DNA from: Bacteroides sedimenti
GTDB taxonomy: Bacteria; Bacteroidota; Bacteroidia; Bacteroidales; Bacteroidaceae
Direction of reading: 5' to 3'
DNA length: 64,000 nucleotides
Assembly (NCBI RefSeq): GCF_040365225.1
Contig: NZ_AP028055.1
Location: 1,984,001-2,048,000, forward strand
Shown: positions 44,021-52,764 of the stretch, piece by piece
Numbering within the stretch: position 1 is the stretch's first letter
How the letters are laid out: every line of letters begins with the position of its first letter
Position numbers and translations under genes: made by a program
The notes under the pieces: generated by a model
What the model was told of the DNA's origin: nothing
Seen by the model: the letters and a program-made list of their open reading frames with translations, nothing else
Database searches by the model: none

Positions 44021-44515
44021 ATGGCAACAGCATATCACAATTTATCCGATTACGATTTTAATTCGGTTCCCGATGCTCAAACAATGCGATTCGGGATTGT
44101 TGTTTCCGAATGGAACAGTAACATAACCGGCGCTCTTCTTGATGGAGCTGTAAATACATTGATAAAGCACGGCGCAAAAAAAGAAAATATCATTGTAAAA
44201 TGCGTCCCCGGAAGTTTTGAATTAACTTTTGGAGCCAATCAGATGATAGAAAATTGCGATGTGGATGCAGTAATTATTTTAGGATGCGTAATTAAAGGTG
44301 AAACACCACATTTTGATTATGTTTGCATGGGAGTTACTCAAGGAATAACTCAATTGAACACAACTGGCGATATACCAGTTATTTACGGTCTGATTACCAC
44401 CAATACTATGGAACAAGCAGAGGATCGTTGTGGAGGAAAGTTGGGTAATAAAGGCGATGAATGTGCAATTACTGCAATAAAAATGATCGATTTTGTTTGG
44501 AGTTTAAATAAATAG
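44021..44515 (+). CDS. ribH: 6,7-dimethyl-8-ribityllumazine synthase
   Basis: 164 residues. Lumazine-synthase blocks: [47 protein letters not shown] (with catalytic His) and [20 protein letters not shown]. It catalyses the penultimate step of riboflavin synthesis. It is followed by two tRNA genes on the same strand. Confidence 0.96.
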   Translation: MATAYHNLSDYDFNSVPDAQTMRFGIVVSEWNSNITGALLDGAVNTLIKHGAKKENIIVKCVPGSFELTFGANQMIENCDVDAVIILGCVIKGETPHFDYVCMGVTQGITQLNTTGDIPVIYGLITTNTMEQAEDRCGGKLGNKGDECAITAIKMIDFVWSLNK

Positions 44516-44545
44516 TTGTACCTTTGCATCGCAATAGAAAATAAA

Positions 44546-44628
44546 GGGCAAATACCAGAGTGGCCAAATGGGGCAGACTGTAAATCTGCTGTCTTTCGAC
44601 TTCGGTGGTTCGAATCCATCTTTGCCCA
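44546..44628 (+). tRNA. tRNA-Tyr (anticodon GTA)
   Basis: Acceptor arms GGGCAAA (44546-44552) and TTTGCCC (44621-44627) with discriminator A. The anticodon loop CTGTAAA has GTA at 44580-44582. A long class-II variable arm sits between the anticodon stem and the T-arm GGTTCGAATCC. Total 83 nt; CCA is not encoded. Confidence 0.95.
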
Positions 44629-44641
44629 CAAATTTTCAAAT

Positions 44642-44717
44642 GCGGAAGTAGCTCAGTTGATAGAGCATTAGCCTTCCAAGCTGAGGGTCGCGGGTTTGAG
44701 CCCCGTCTTCCGCTCCA
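44642..44717 (+). tRNA. tRNA-Gly (anticodon TCC)
   Basis: Acceptor arms GCGGAAG (44642-44648) and CTTCCGC (44707-44713), discriminator T and an encoded CCA (44715-44717). The anticodon loop CTTCCAA has TCC at 44675-44677. D-arm GCTCAGTTGATAGAGC and T-arm CGGGTTTGAGCCCCG are regular. It lies 13 nt after tRNA-Tyr, so they share a transcript. Confidence 0.95.
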
Positions 44718-44720
44718 ACA

Positions 44721-44757
44721 AAAAAGAGAATCTGAAGAACCAGGTTCTCTTTTTTTG
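44721..44757 (+). terminator. Terminator after the tRNA pair
   Basis: AAAAAGAGAA (44721-44730) pairs with TTCTCTTTTT (44745-44754), with a T run of eight in total. It lies directly after the tRNA-Gly 3' end. Confidence 0.75.
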
Positions 44758-44824
44758 TTATCACCCCCCTGACTAATTATAATCAAAGGAAGATTAGAAA
44801 GAATACAATAACACAGAATTGTAT

Positions 44825-44832
44825 TATCTTTG
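44825..44832 (+). promoter_or_regulatory. -7 promoter box deciding the rlmN start
   Basis: TATCTTTG matches TAnnTTTG exactly. Transcription would begin near 44839, downstream of the first in-frame ATG (44819), so translation must start at 44858. Confidence 0.7.
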
Positions 44833-44857
44833 CAGTCAGATAATAAGATTACAGCAT

Positions 44858-45898
44858 ATGAGCAAGCAACCACTCTTAGGAATGACCCTTACTGAATTGC
44901 AGGATATCACACGCAATTTGGGCATGCCTAAATTCACAGCCAAACAAATAGCTACATGGATTTACGAAAAGAAAGTGAGTTCCATTAATGAGATGACAAA
45001 TCTTTCGTTGAAACAGCGTGAAAAACTGGATGCCGAATTTGAGATAGGTGCCAGCGCGCCCGTAGAATCAATGCATTCAGTAGACGGAACCATTAAATAT
45101 CTATTCCAAGTATCCGAAAAAGACTTTGTGGAAGCTGTATATATCCCCGATGATGACAGAGCCACCCTCTGTGTCTCATCACAAGTGGGCTGCAAAATGA
45201 ATTGCAAGTTCTGCATGACAGGTAAACAGGGTTTTTCGGCCAATCTTTCAGCTAATCAAATCATCAATCAGATATATTCTATACCTGAAAGTGAAAAGCT
45301 CACTAACATTGTAATGATGGGTATGGGCGAGCCGCTTGATAATTTAGATGAGGTTTTGAAAGCACTCGAAATTATGACTTCAGATTACGGGTTTAAATGG
45401 AGCCCAAAAAGAATAACAGTTTCATCTGTAGGACTCAAAAAAGGATTGAGACAATTTCTGGAAAAGAGTCATTGCCATCTGGCCATCAGCATACACTCTC
45501 CCGTCCCGGCACAACGCGCAGACCTGATGCCAGCCGAAAAAGCTTTTCCTATTACAGAAATTGTTGAACTCTTAAGAAAATATGATTTTAGCAAGCAGCG
45601 TCGGTTATCTTTTGAATATATTGTTTTCAATGGAGTAAACGACTCGCTTCTGTATGCCAAAGAACTTATTAAATTGTTAAGAGGTCTCGACTGCAGAGTA
45701 AATCTGATTCGTTTTCATGCCATTCCCAATGTAGATCTGGACGGTGCTGATATGGAAACAATGACTAAGTTTAGGGATTATCTGACCTCTCATGGAGTTT
45801 TCACGACAATCCGTTCCTCAAGAGGAGAGGATATCTTTGCTGCGTGCGGAATGTTATCGACGGCAAAGAAACAAGAGAAAAACGATGAAAAACTTTAA
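44858..45898 (+). CDS. rlmN: Dual-specificity 23S rRNA / tRNA m2A methyltransferase RlmN
   Basis: Start chosen at 44858 (MSKQPLLGMTLTELQ) because the 13-codon longer form begins upstream of the promoter box. 346 residues. The radical-SAM cluster motif CKMNCKFCMTG (CxxxCxxC), the GMGEPLDN motif, and the C-terminal RGEDIFAACGML with the methyl-accepting Cys are all present. It methylates A2503 in 23S rRNA and A37 in some tRNAs. Cytoplasmic; it precedes pdxA by 68 bp. Confidence 0.96.
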   Translation: MSKQPLLGMTLTELQDITRNLGMPKFTAKQIATWIYEKKVSSINEMTNLSLKQREKLDAEFEIGASAPVESMHSVDGTIKYLFQVSEKDFVEAVYIPDDDRATLCVSSQVGCKMNCKFCMTGKQGFSANLSANQIINQIYSIPESEKLTNIVMMGMGEPLDNLDEVLKALEIMTSDYGFKWSPKRITVSSVGLKKGLRQFLEKSHCHLAISIHSPVPAQRADLMPAEKAFPITEIVELLRKYDFSKQRRLSFEYIVFNGVNDSLLYAKELIKLLRGLDCRVNLIRFHAIPNVDLDGADMETMTKFRDYLTSHGVFTTIRSSRGEDIFAACGMLSTAKKQEKNDEKL

Positions 45899-45966
45899 TA
45901 TTTCAATTTAAAACTATACTTTAGTTCCTAAATAATAAATTCATACTAATATCATAGATTCGAAGA

Positions 45967-47067
45967 ATGGAAGACAATAATAGAATTCGGATTGGTATAA
46001 CCCAAGGGGATATCAACGGAGTGGGATACGAAGTGATCCTAAAGACATTTTCAGATCCTGCCATGCTGGAGCTTTGCACACCAATAATTTATGGTTCTCC
46101 CAAAGTAGCCGCTTATCACCGAAAAGCATTAGATCTCCCGGCAAACTTTACCATTGTTAATTCTGCCGCAGAGGCACCTCATAACAAACTCAGTGTTGTT
46201 AATTGCACCGACGACGAAATAAAAGTTGAATTTGCCAAGGCAACCCCGGAATCGGGAAAAGCAGCTTTTGAAGCTCTTGAAAAAGCTGCGGAAGAATATA
46301 AAGCTGGACTGATTGATGCTATCGTTACTGCTCCTATCAACAAAAATACGATTCAATCTGAGAACTTCTCATTTCCTGGACACACCGAATACTTGGAAGA
46401 TAAGTTAGGTGATGGTAATAAATCGTTGATGATTCTGATGAAAGACGATTTACGGGTGGCACTGGTTACAGGACATATCCCTGTAGCAGACATTGCCAGA
46501 TCAATCACCAAAGAAAAAATCATGGAAAAACTTGAAATCTTCAACCATTCATTAAAACAAGATTTCAGAATAGACAGCCCAAGAATTGCAGTGCTAGCGT
46601 TAAACCCGCATGCTGGAGACAATGGGCTTATAGGAAAAGAAGAAGAAGAAATTATAATTCCTGCAATCAAGGAAATGTCTGAAAAAGGAGTTCAATGTTT
46701 CGGCCCATATCCGGCTGACGGATTTATGGGTGCTGGAACCTTTATCCATTTTGACGGAGTACTGGCCATGTATCACGATCAGGGACTCGCACCTTTTAAA
46801 AGTATAGCTATGGACGAAGGAGTGAATTTCACTGCCGGACTTCCAATTATCCGTACTTCACCAGCTCATGGCACAGCTTATGACATTGCCGGACAAGGTA
46901 TAGCATCTGAGGATTCATTCCGCCAGGCTGTATACATAGCCATTGATGTATATCGCAACCGCCGCTTTGAGAAGGAAATACGAGTAAATCCGCTTCGTAA
47001 GCAATATTATGAAAAACGTGATGATAGTGACAAACTGAAACTCGACACAATTGATGATGAAATTTAA
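45967..47067 (+). CDS. pdxA: 4-hydroxythreonine-4-phosphate dehydrogenase
   Basis: 366 residues with the PdxA blocks IGITQGDINGVGYEV, VTAPINKNTIQ, SFPGHTEYLED, ALNPHAGDNGLIG.EE, MYHDQGLAPFK and RTSPAHGTAYDIAGQG, including the metal-binding His residues. It oxidises 4-phosphohydroxy-L-threonine in pyridoxal phosphate synthesis. It is followed after 16 bp by the first gene of the inositol-lipid cluster, so read-through from pdxA into that cluster is likely. Confidence 0.96.
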   Translation: MEDNNRIRIGITQGDINGVGYEVILKTFSDPAMLELCTPIIYGSPKVAAYHRKALDLPANFTIVNSAAEAPHNKLSVVNCTDDEIKVEFAKATPESGKAAFEALEKAAEEYKAGLIDAIVTAPINKNTIQSENFSFPGHTEYLEDKLGDGNKSLMILMKDDLRVALVTGHIPVADIARSITKEKIMEKLEIFNHSLKQDFRIDSPRIAVLALNPHAGDNGLIGKEEEEIIIPAIKEMSEKGVQCFGPYPADGFMGAGTFIHFDGVLAMYHDQGLAPFKSIAMDEGVNFTAGLPIIRTSPAHGTAYDIAGQGIASEDSFRQAVYIAIDVYRNRRFEKEIRVNPLRKQYYEKRDDSDKLKLDTIDDEI

Positions 47068-47083
47068 AGATTAAAAACAATTT

Positions 47084-48634
47084 ATGAAATTTGCTATAAT
47101 ATCTGCCGGAGAAGGCTCCCGACTTGCCCAGGAAGGAATACAACAGCCAAAACCTCTGGTACCTCTGAATGGTGTAGCAATGATTGACCGTCTCATTGAC
47201 ATTTTCATGAAGAATGACGCGACTACCATTGCCATCATTATCAATAACGAAAATACCCAAACCAGGATGCACCTGGAGGAGCTGAAGAAAAAATACCCGA
47301 TTGAAGTAATCATCAAAAGTACTCCTGGCTCCATGCACAGCTTTTATGAGTTGATGCCATTGCTGAAAGACGACAAATTTTGTTTGACTACAGTTGACAC
47401 CATCTTTAATGAAGCTGAATTCACGGCATATATTGAAAATTTTAAAGCATCGGATGATGACGGATTCATGGCAGTGACCGATTACATAGACGATGAAAAA
47501 CCGTTGTATATTACTGCGAATGATTCTCTTGAAATAACAGGATACTACGACACCAAGAATCCGGAGTGCAATTACATATCCGGAGGGATTTACTGTCTCA
47601 CACCTTCATGTCTGGATACCTTACAAAATTGCATGGACAAAGGACTAACAAGAATGCGTCAGTTTCAACGTGCATTGGTACAGGAAGGTAAAAAGCTCAA
47701 AGCATACCCCTTTAGCAAAATCTTGGATGTAGATCATGCAACCGACATAGCAAAAGCAGAAGCGTTCCTGAACGAACCATTTCCCATAATTGGCATTAGC
47801 AGGGGAAATTGTTTTTCTCCCAATAAAGCCGGGAGCGATAAACAAATCTTCAACAGAGTAAAAGAAAACCTGGAAAAGAAAGGGTATCCTGTGCGCACTT
47901 ATACAGAAAAGCACTTTATAGATCAACCTATGTTTGCCCCTGTAATCTTCACTATGGCCAGAGGAGAAATGACACTCGAAATCCTGAACCTGCTCGAAGA
48001 AGAAGATGCATTAATCGTCAACTCTCCTAAAAGCATCCAAAACTGCGGACGCTTGGAAATGACATCTCGTCTGCTTTCTACTGAAATTCCCTCTCCCGCC
48101 TGCAGCATACTTCATACAGATATTCCATTGGAAGAACAAGATACTCCTGCATTTCCATACTGGATAAAACGAGGAGACGGTCATGCTCAGATAAAAGAGG
48201 ATGTATGCTTTGTACAATCAGAAACAGAGGCCACTGAAGTACTGAACAACTTCTCTAGCCGGGGAATCAGAGAGGCGGTGGTAAACGAACATTTGGAGGG
48301 AGACCTGATAAAATTCTACGGAGTTGGCGAGAATGGTTTCTTCTATTGGTTTTATCCCTCCCCCACAGTTAATAGTAAATTCGGGTTGGAAGCCATTAAT
48401 GGAGAGTCAAAAGGATATCCTTTCTCTGAGGATGAATTGAAATTCTATTGCAATAAAGTTTCTCAAAAAATGGGGTTATCGGTTTATGGAGGAGACTGCA
48501 TCGTCTCTCCTACCGGTGAAATACGAATTATCGACTTCAATGACTGGCCCAGCTTTGCACCTTGTTGCAATCAGGCTGCAGAAGCAATAGCCAGTCTGAT
48601 TATAAAAAAGATGAATAATGGAAAAAGAGCATAG
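47084..48634 (+). CDS. Nucleotidyltransferase / ATP-grasp fusion protein of the inositol-lipid cluster
   Basis: 516 residues in two parts. Residues 1 to about 230 are an NTP-transferase domain (IISAGEGSRLAQEGIQQPKPLVPLNG, i.e. the G-x-G-x-R...PK signature; TTVDTIFNEAEF; YISGGIYCL). Residues about 235-516 look like an ATP-grasp domain: IISRGN-like start, ...GIREAVVNEHLEGDLIKFYGV and EIRIIDFNDWPSFAPCC with the D-x-N metal motif. It overlaps the start of the phosphatidyltransferase gene by 17 bp. Position corresponds to the first gene of the B. thetaiotaomicron inositol-lipid cluster as I recall it (BT_1522 to BT_1526). Its substrate is not established from sequence; a role in activating or decorating the inositol head group is inference. 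Confidence 0.85.
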   Translation: MKFAIISAGEGSRLAQEGIQQPKPLVPLNGVAMIDRLIDIFMKNDATTIAIIINNENTQTRMHLEELKKKYPIEVIIKSTPGSMHSFYELMPLLKDDKFCLTTVDTIFNEAEFTAYIENFKASDDDGFMAVTDYIDDEKPLYITANDSLEITGYYDTKNPECNYISGGIYCLTPSCLDTLQNCMDKGLTRMRQFQRALVQEGKKLKAYPFSKILDVDHATDIAKAEAFLNEPFPIIGISRGNCFSPNKAGSDKQIFNRVKENLEKKGYPVRTYTEKHFIDQPMFAPVIFTMARGEMTLEILNLLEEEDALIVNSPKSIQNCGRLEMTSRLLSTEIPSPACSILHTDIPLEEQDTPAFPYWIKRGDGHAQIKEDVCFVQSETEATEVLNNFSSRGIREAVVNEHLEGDLIKFYGVGENGFFYWFYPSPTVNSKFGLEAINGESKGYPFSEDELKFYCNKVSQKMGLSVYGGDCIVSPTGEIRIIDFNDWPSFAPCCNQAAEAIASLIIKKMNNGKRA

Positions 48635-49526
48635 AAAAAGAGAGCTGGAAGCATCGCTGAAATCAATGGATACTGAAGAGTTCATTGATATTCATTTTTA
48701 TCGTCCTATCGGATATCGCTGGGCACTTTTTTTCAGAAAAATAGGGGTGACTCCAAATGCAGTAACTATTGCCAGCATTTTTCTAGGAATTGCTGCAGGA
48801 ATTCTCTACTATTTTGAAGATCTCTCTATGACGCTCTGTGGAATCTTTTTGCTCATCTGGGCAAACTCCTATGACAGTGCCGACGGACAGCTAGCCCGCC
48901 TTACCGGACAAAAATCTGAACTGGGCCGCATTCTCGATGGTGTCTGCGGAGATCTCTGGTTTATCACTATCTATGCCAGCATTTGTCTGCGCCTGACACC
49001 GGAATGGGGATGGAAAATATGGGCATTGGCTGCGTTTACCGGATTCTTCCACAGCAAACAGGCTGCCATGGCCGATTATTACCGTAATATTCATCTCTTC
49101 TTTCTGAAAGGAAAAGCAGGAAGCGAACTCGACAATTCCACACAACAAAAAGAGGTGTACCATTCACTCTCCTGGAAAAAAGATTTTATCAGGAAGTTAT
49201 TTCAATTCTTCTATAAAAACTACACCGTTTCACAGGAAAAGCAAACACCTAAATTTCAGTTTTTTTTTAAAACGGTACGAGAAAAATACGGAGATGAAAT
49301 TCCTCAGACATTAAGAGATGAGTTTCGTTCAATGAGCAAACCTCTGATGAAATACACTAATATTCTCTCTTTCAATACAAGGATAATAGTTCTCTTTATC
49401 AGTTTGCTTATTAACCAACCATGGATTTATTTTGTATTCGAAATAACGGTACTTAACATCTTGTTGATATACATGATCTTAAGCCACGAATCATTCTGTG
49501 CAAAGTTATATAAAAAACTATTATAA
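48618..49526 (+). CDS. CDP-alcohol phosphatidyltransferase (probable phosphatidylinositol-phosphate synthase)
   Basis: 302 residues with about six membrane helices. The family motif is present as D86-x2-D89-G90-x2-A93-R94-x8-G103-x3-D107, but the last Asp is D112, four residues rather than three after D107 (GRILDGVCGD). The equivalent cluster in B. thetaiotaomicron makes phosphatidylinositol via a PI-phosphate intermediate, and this protein takes the synthase place: it would join CDP-diacylglycerol and inositol-3-phosphate in the inner membrane. It overlaps the upstream gene and precedes the flippase-like gene by 12 bp. Confidence 0.9.
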   Translation: MEKEHRKRELEASLKSMDTEEFIDIHFYRPIGYRWALFFRKIGVTPNAVTIASIFLGIAAGILYYFEDLSMTLCGIFLLIWANSYDSADGQLARLTGQKSELGRILDGVCGDLWFITIYASICLRLTPEWGWKIWALAAFTGFFHSKQAAMADYYRNIHLFFLKGKAGSELDNSTQQKEVYHSLSWKKDFIRKLFQFFYKNYTVSQEKQTPKFQFFFKTVREKYGDEIPQTLRDEFRSMSKPLMKYTNILSFNTRIIVLFISLLINQPWIYFVFEITVLNILLIYMILSHESFCAKLYKKLL

Positions 49527-49538
49527 CCATTTACCGAC

Positions 49539-50552
49539 GTGAAAGACAGCTATCGCAACATATTTCTTTTGATTGGTGTAATTGCATTTATCATAATGTT
49601 GTTTACATTTAAAATCAAGTTTGATGAACTCTTGGCAAATATCGAAAGAGCCGGTTTTTTGTTTCCGATAGTTATTCTTATATGGGTCTTCATCTACATG
49701 ATAAATGCTATTTCATGGCATATGATTATACACGATCACAAAGACAATCACGTTCCTTATTTGAAAGTATATAAATATACCATCACCGGATTTGCACTCA
49801 ACTATGCAACTCCATTTGGTTTTATGGGAGGGGAACCTTACCGCATAATGGAACTTACACCTTATGTTGGAATAAGCAAAGCCACTTCATCAGTTATCTT
49901 GTATATAATGATGCACATTTTTGCGCATTTTTGCTTTTGGTCTGCTTCAATTCTCCTTTTCATCGTAGTACACCCGGTAAATATGGCTCAAGGGATAATG
50001 TTAACCTTTGCAGGAGTTTTTTGTCTATTTTTTATGTATCTATTCATGCAAGGTTACAAATACGGAATGGCAGTCAGGACGATTCGTTTATGCCAGAAAA
50101 TCCCTTTCTTAAAGAAATGGGCAATCCGTTTTTCTGAAGAAAAGAACGAGACCCTGGAATTAATTGATAGCCAGATTGCTGAATTACATAAACAACGAAA
50201 AAAGACCTTCTACACTTCGCTTTTTCTGGAATTCACAACCAGAATAATAGGATGTGTGGAAGTTTTTCTTATTCTGAGAATTCTCACTCCCGATGTTCAA
50301 TTCTTTGATTGCATTCTCATTATGGCCTTTACCAGTCTTTTATCGAACCTGTTTTTCTTCCTGCCGATGCAGCTAGGCATAAGAGAAGGAGGATTTGCCA
50401 TAGCTACCGGAGGATTGGCTTTAACAGGAGCGTACGGAATGTATTTAGGTATTATTACCCGTGTGCGTGAATTAATATGGATTGGAATTGGCATGCTGCT
50501 CATGAAAATAGGGAATAAAAATAAAACAGATATTAACAAATATTATAAATGA
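49539..50552 (+). CDS. Lysylphosphatidylglycerol-synthase-TM/UPF0104-type membrane protein
   Basis: Frame open from 49539; the first codon in frame is GTG (gtgaaagac at 49539), an unusual start. 337 residues with about eight hydrophobic helices. Motifs [23 protein letters not shown] and [14 protein letters not shown], with a conserved Gly-Gly-Glu-Pro and R-E-G-G, are those of the LPG_synthase_TM/flippase-like family. It probably moves or modifies the inositol lipid, or recruits partners, in the inner membrane. Its stop overlaps the HAD gene start (TAAATGA region; 4 bp). Confidence 0.87.
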   Translation: [337 protein letters not shown]

Positions 50553-51265
50553 AACAATTTACAGATATAAAAGGTATTATCTTCGATTACGGCGGTACAA
50601 TTGACACTAATGGTAAGCACTGGGCAGAAGTGTTATGGAGCAGATATAAAGAATTAAATATTCCTGTAAGTAAAGAAGATTTCAAAAAAGCATACGTTCA
50701 CGGAGAAAGAACTCTGGCTCTGCAACCGCTGATAAAGCCGTTTCACGATTTCTATGATGTATTGCTTATTAAATCAAAAATTCAGATAGAATATCTTGTT
50801 CAGCATGGTCTGTTGTCTGATTCTCCTCAGACAAACAAATATCCTGAAGAAATAGCAAAAGGATGTTATGACTTCACTAAAGGGGTGGTCAAAAACTCTC
50901 TTTTTGTAGTCAATAAGTTATCCGTTAAATATAAATTAACACTGGTTTCAAACTTTTACGGAAACATAAACAAAGTACTGGAAAACTTTGGTTTACTTTG
51001 TAGTTTTAAAAGTGTGATTGAATCAGCAGTTGTTGGGGTTAGAAAGCCCGATCCGGCTATCTTTTCCTTAGGTGTTCGTGAGCTTGGAATTGAAGCACAC
51101 GAAACGGTGGTTATTGGCGATTCCTTTTCGAAGGACATTGTCCCGGCAAAAGCTGCGGGTTGTCGTACCATTTGGTTAAAGGGTGAAGGATGGGAAGAAA
51201 ATACGGACGATTCCATTCCTGATGCCATTATCACAGATTTATCACAAGTTATTAGCTTATTATAA
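50549..51265 (+). CDS. HAD-family hydrolase, probable PI-phosphate phosphatase
   Basis: 238 residues. HAD motif I is FDYGGTID with Asp13, where position +2 is Gly15 instead of the usual Asp. Motif II is TLVSNF, motif III has Lys in GVRKPDPAIF, and motif IV is VVIGDSFSKDI. In the B. thetaiotaomicron cluster the gene in this place encodes the phosphatase that removes the inositol phosphate to give phosphatidylinositol. The missing general acid/base Asp is unusual for a phosphomonoesterase. It overlaps the upstream gene by 4 bp and precedes the inositol-phosphate synthase gene by 52 bp. Confidence 0.87.
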   Translation: MKQFTDIKGIIFDYGGTIDTNGKHWAEVLWSRYKELNIPVSKEDFKKAYVHGERTLALQPLIKPFHDFYDVLLIKSKIQIEYLVQHGLLSDSPQTNKYPEEIAKGCYDFTKGVVKNSLFVVNKLSVKYKLTLVSNFYGNINKVLENFGLLCSFKSVIESAVVGVRKPDPAIFSLGVRELGIEAHETVVIGDSFSKDIVPAKAAGCRTIWLKGEGWEENTDDSIPDAIITDLSQVISLL

Positions 51266-51317
51266 ACTTAATGCTTAAATATAAAACAAATAGCCAGGAG
51301 CTATAAAAAATGTAATT

Positions 51318-52616
51318 ATGGAAAATGTAAATGTAAAACCGGCAACCGGGAAACTGGGTGTACTATGTGTTGGTTTAGGTGCAGTTACTTCCACCTTCAT
51401 GGTAGGAACACTGATGGCTCGCAAAGGGTTGGCACAACCTGTGGGTTCTCTTTCTCAATTAGCTACTATGCGTGTAGGCAAAGGCAAAGATATGGAATAC
51501 AAGAAAATCACAGATGTGGTTTCTTTGAGCCATCTGAATGACATTGTTTTTGGTGCATGGGATATTTTCTCTGAAAATGCATATGAAGCTGCTATTCACG
51601 CGGAAGTTCTAAAAGAAAGAGATATTAATCCCGTAAAAGACGAACTGGAAGCCATCAAGCCAATGCCAGCGGTTTTTGATCAGGATTTTGTTAAACGTTT
51701 ACATGGAACACACGTAAAACAAGGCGCTACTCGCTGGGATCTGACAGAACAACTTCGTGAAGACATCCGCAACTTCAAAGCAGCCAACAACTGCGAACGT
51801 GTTGTTGTAATCTGGGCTGCAAGTACTGAAGTATATCTTCCATTAGGCGAAGAACACATGACACTTGCTGCTTTAGAAAAGGCAATGAAGGAAAATAATA
51901 CTGAAAAAATTGCCCCAAGTATGTGTTATGCTTATGCTGCTGTAGCAGAAGGATGTCCTTTCATTATGGGTGCTCCAAACTTGTGTGTTGATACTCCAGC
52001 AATGTGGGAACTGTCTAAGAAGACAAATACACCTATCGCAGGTAAAGACTTCAAGACTGGTCAGACATTGATGAAAACAGTACTTGCCCCGATGTTGAAG
52101 ACTCGTATGCTGGGTCTGCGTGGATGGTTCTCAACAAACATCTTAGGAAACAGAGACGGAGAGGTATTGGACGATCCAGATTCATTCAAGACAAAAGAGG
52201 TAAGCAAGCTTTCTGTAATTGAAACAATCCTTGACGGCAAAGAACATCCGGAACTTTACGGTGATATCTTCCACAAGGTACGCATCAACTACTACCCTCC
52301 TCGCAACGATGATAAAGAAGGATGGGACAACCTGGATATCTTTGGATGGATGGGTTATCCAATGCAAATTAAGGTAGATTTTCTTTGCAAAGACTCAATC
52401 CTTGCAGCTCCGCTGTTGCTCGACCTGGTTCTTTTCTCAGATCTTGCTAAACGTGCAGGCCGTAGCGGCATTCAAGACTGGTTGTCTTTCTACCTGAAGA
52501 GTCCAATGCACGACTTCGAAAGCAAACCTGTACACGACTTGTTCCAACAATTCACGATTCTTAAAAACAACCTTCGTGAAATGGGTGGATACGAAGCTGA
52601 CGAGAATATCGACTAA
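51318..52616 (+). CDS. Inositol-3-phosphate synthase
   Basis: 432 residues. It starts with LGVLCVGLGAVTSTFMVGT, an NAD-binding glycine-rich turn, and has the family blocks VVIWAASTEVYLPLGEE, IAGKDFKTGQTLMKTVLAP, NILGNRDGEVLDDP and the K-rich LCKDSILAAPLLLDLVLFSDLA active-site region. It converts glucose-6-phosphate to 1D-myo-inositol-3-phosphate in the cytoplasm, giving the head group for the lipid made by the neighbouring genes. The preceding AGGAGC ribosome-binding site (about 51296) is strong. It is the last gene of the cluster. Confidence 0.95.
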   Translation: MENVNVKPATGKLGVLCVGLGAVTSTFMVGTLMARKGLAQPVGSLSQLATMRVGKGKDMEYKKITDVVSLSHLNDIVFGAWDIFSENAYEAAIHAEVLKERDINPVKDELEAIKPMPAVFDQDFVKRLHGTHVKQGATRWDLTEQLREDIRNFKAANNCERVVVIWAASTEVYLPLGEEHMTLAALEKAMKENNTEKIAPSMCYAYAAVAEGCPFIMGAPNLCVDTPAMWELSKKTNTPIAGKDFKTGQTLMKTVLAPMLKTRMLGLRGWFSTNILGNRDGEVLDDPDSFKTKEVSKLSVIETILDGKEHPELYGDIFHKVRINYYPPRNDDKEGWDNLDIFGWMGYPMQIKVDFLCKDSILAAPLLLDLVLFSDLAKRAGRSGIQDWLSFYLKSPMHDFESKPVHDLFQQFTILKNNLREMGGYEADENID

Positions 52617-52715
52617 TTTTGATATACTTATACCTGTAGAGTCGGATGGCACTTGTATGGTGCCATTCGACTCTCTTTTTACCCACTCTTTTTAACCTTA
52701 TTTCTGCCAATTCTT

Positions 52716-52746
52716 CTTGTCCGGTCGAAACAATTTTGTAATTTTG
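52716..52746 (+). promoter_or_regulatory. Bacteroidetes promoter of the sigma-54 activator operon
   Basis: -33 TTG (52717-52719), 19-bp spacer, -7 TAATTTTG (52739-52746). Both elements and the spacing fit the consensus. Transcription would start near 52753, only about 12 nt before the chosen ATG at 52765, and excludes the upstream in-frame ATG at 52717. Confidence 0.75.
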
Positions 52747-52764
52747 TCATATAATCCAAGGAAT

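Noticed and set aside
44469..44873. Minus-strand 134-codon frame over the tRNA pair
   Set aside because: It is a translation of the antisense of two tRNA genes and a terminator.
52717..52764. Upstream start of the sigma-54 activator at 52717
   Set aside because: That ATG lies within a consensus promoter (-33 TTG, 19-bp spacer, TAATTTTG), so it would precede the transcript start.
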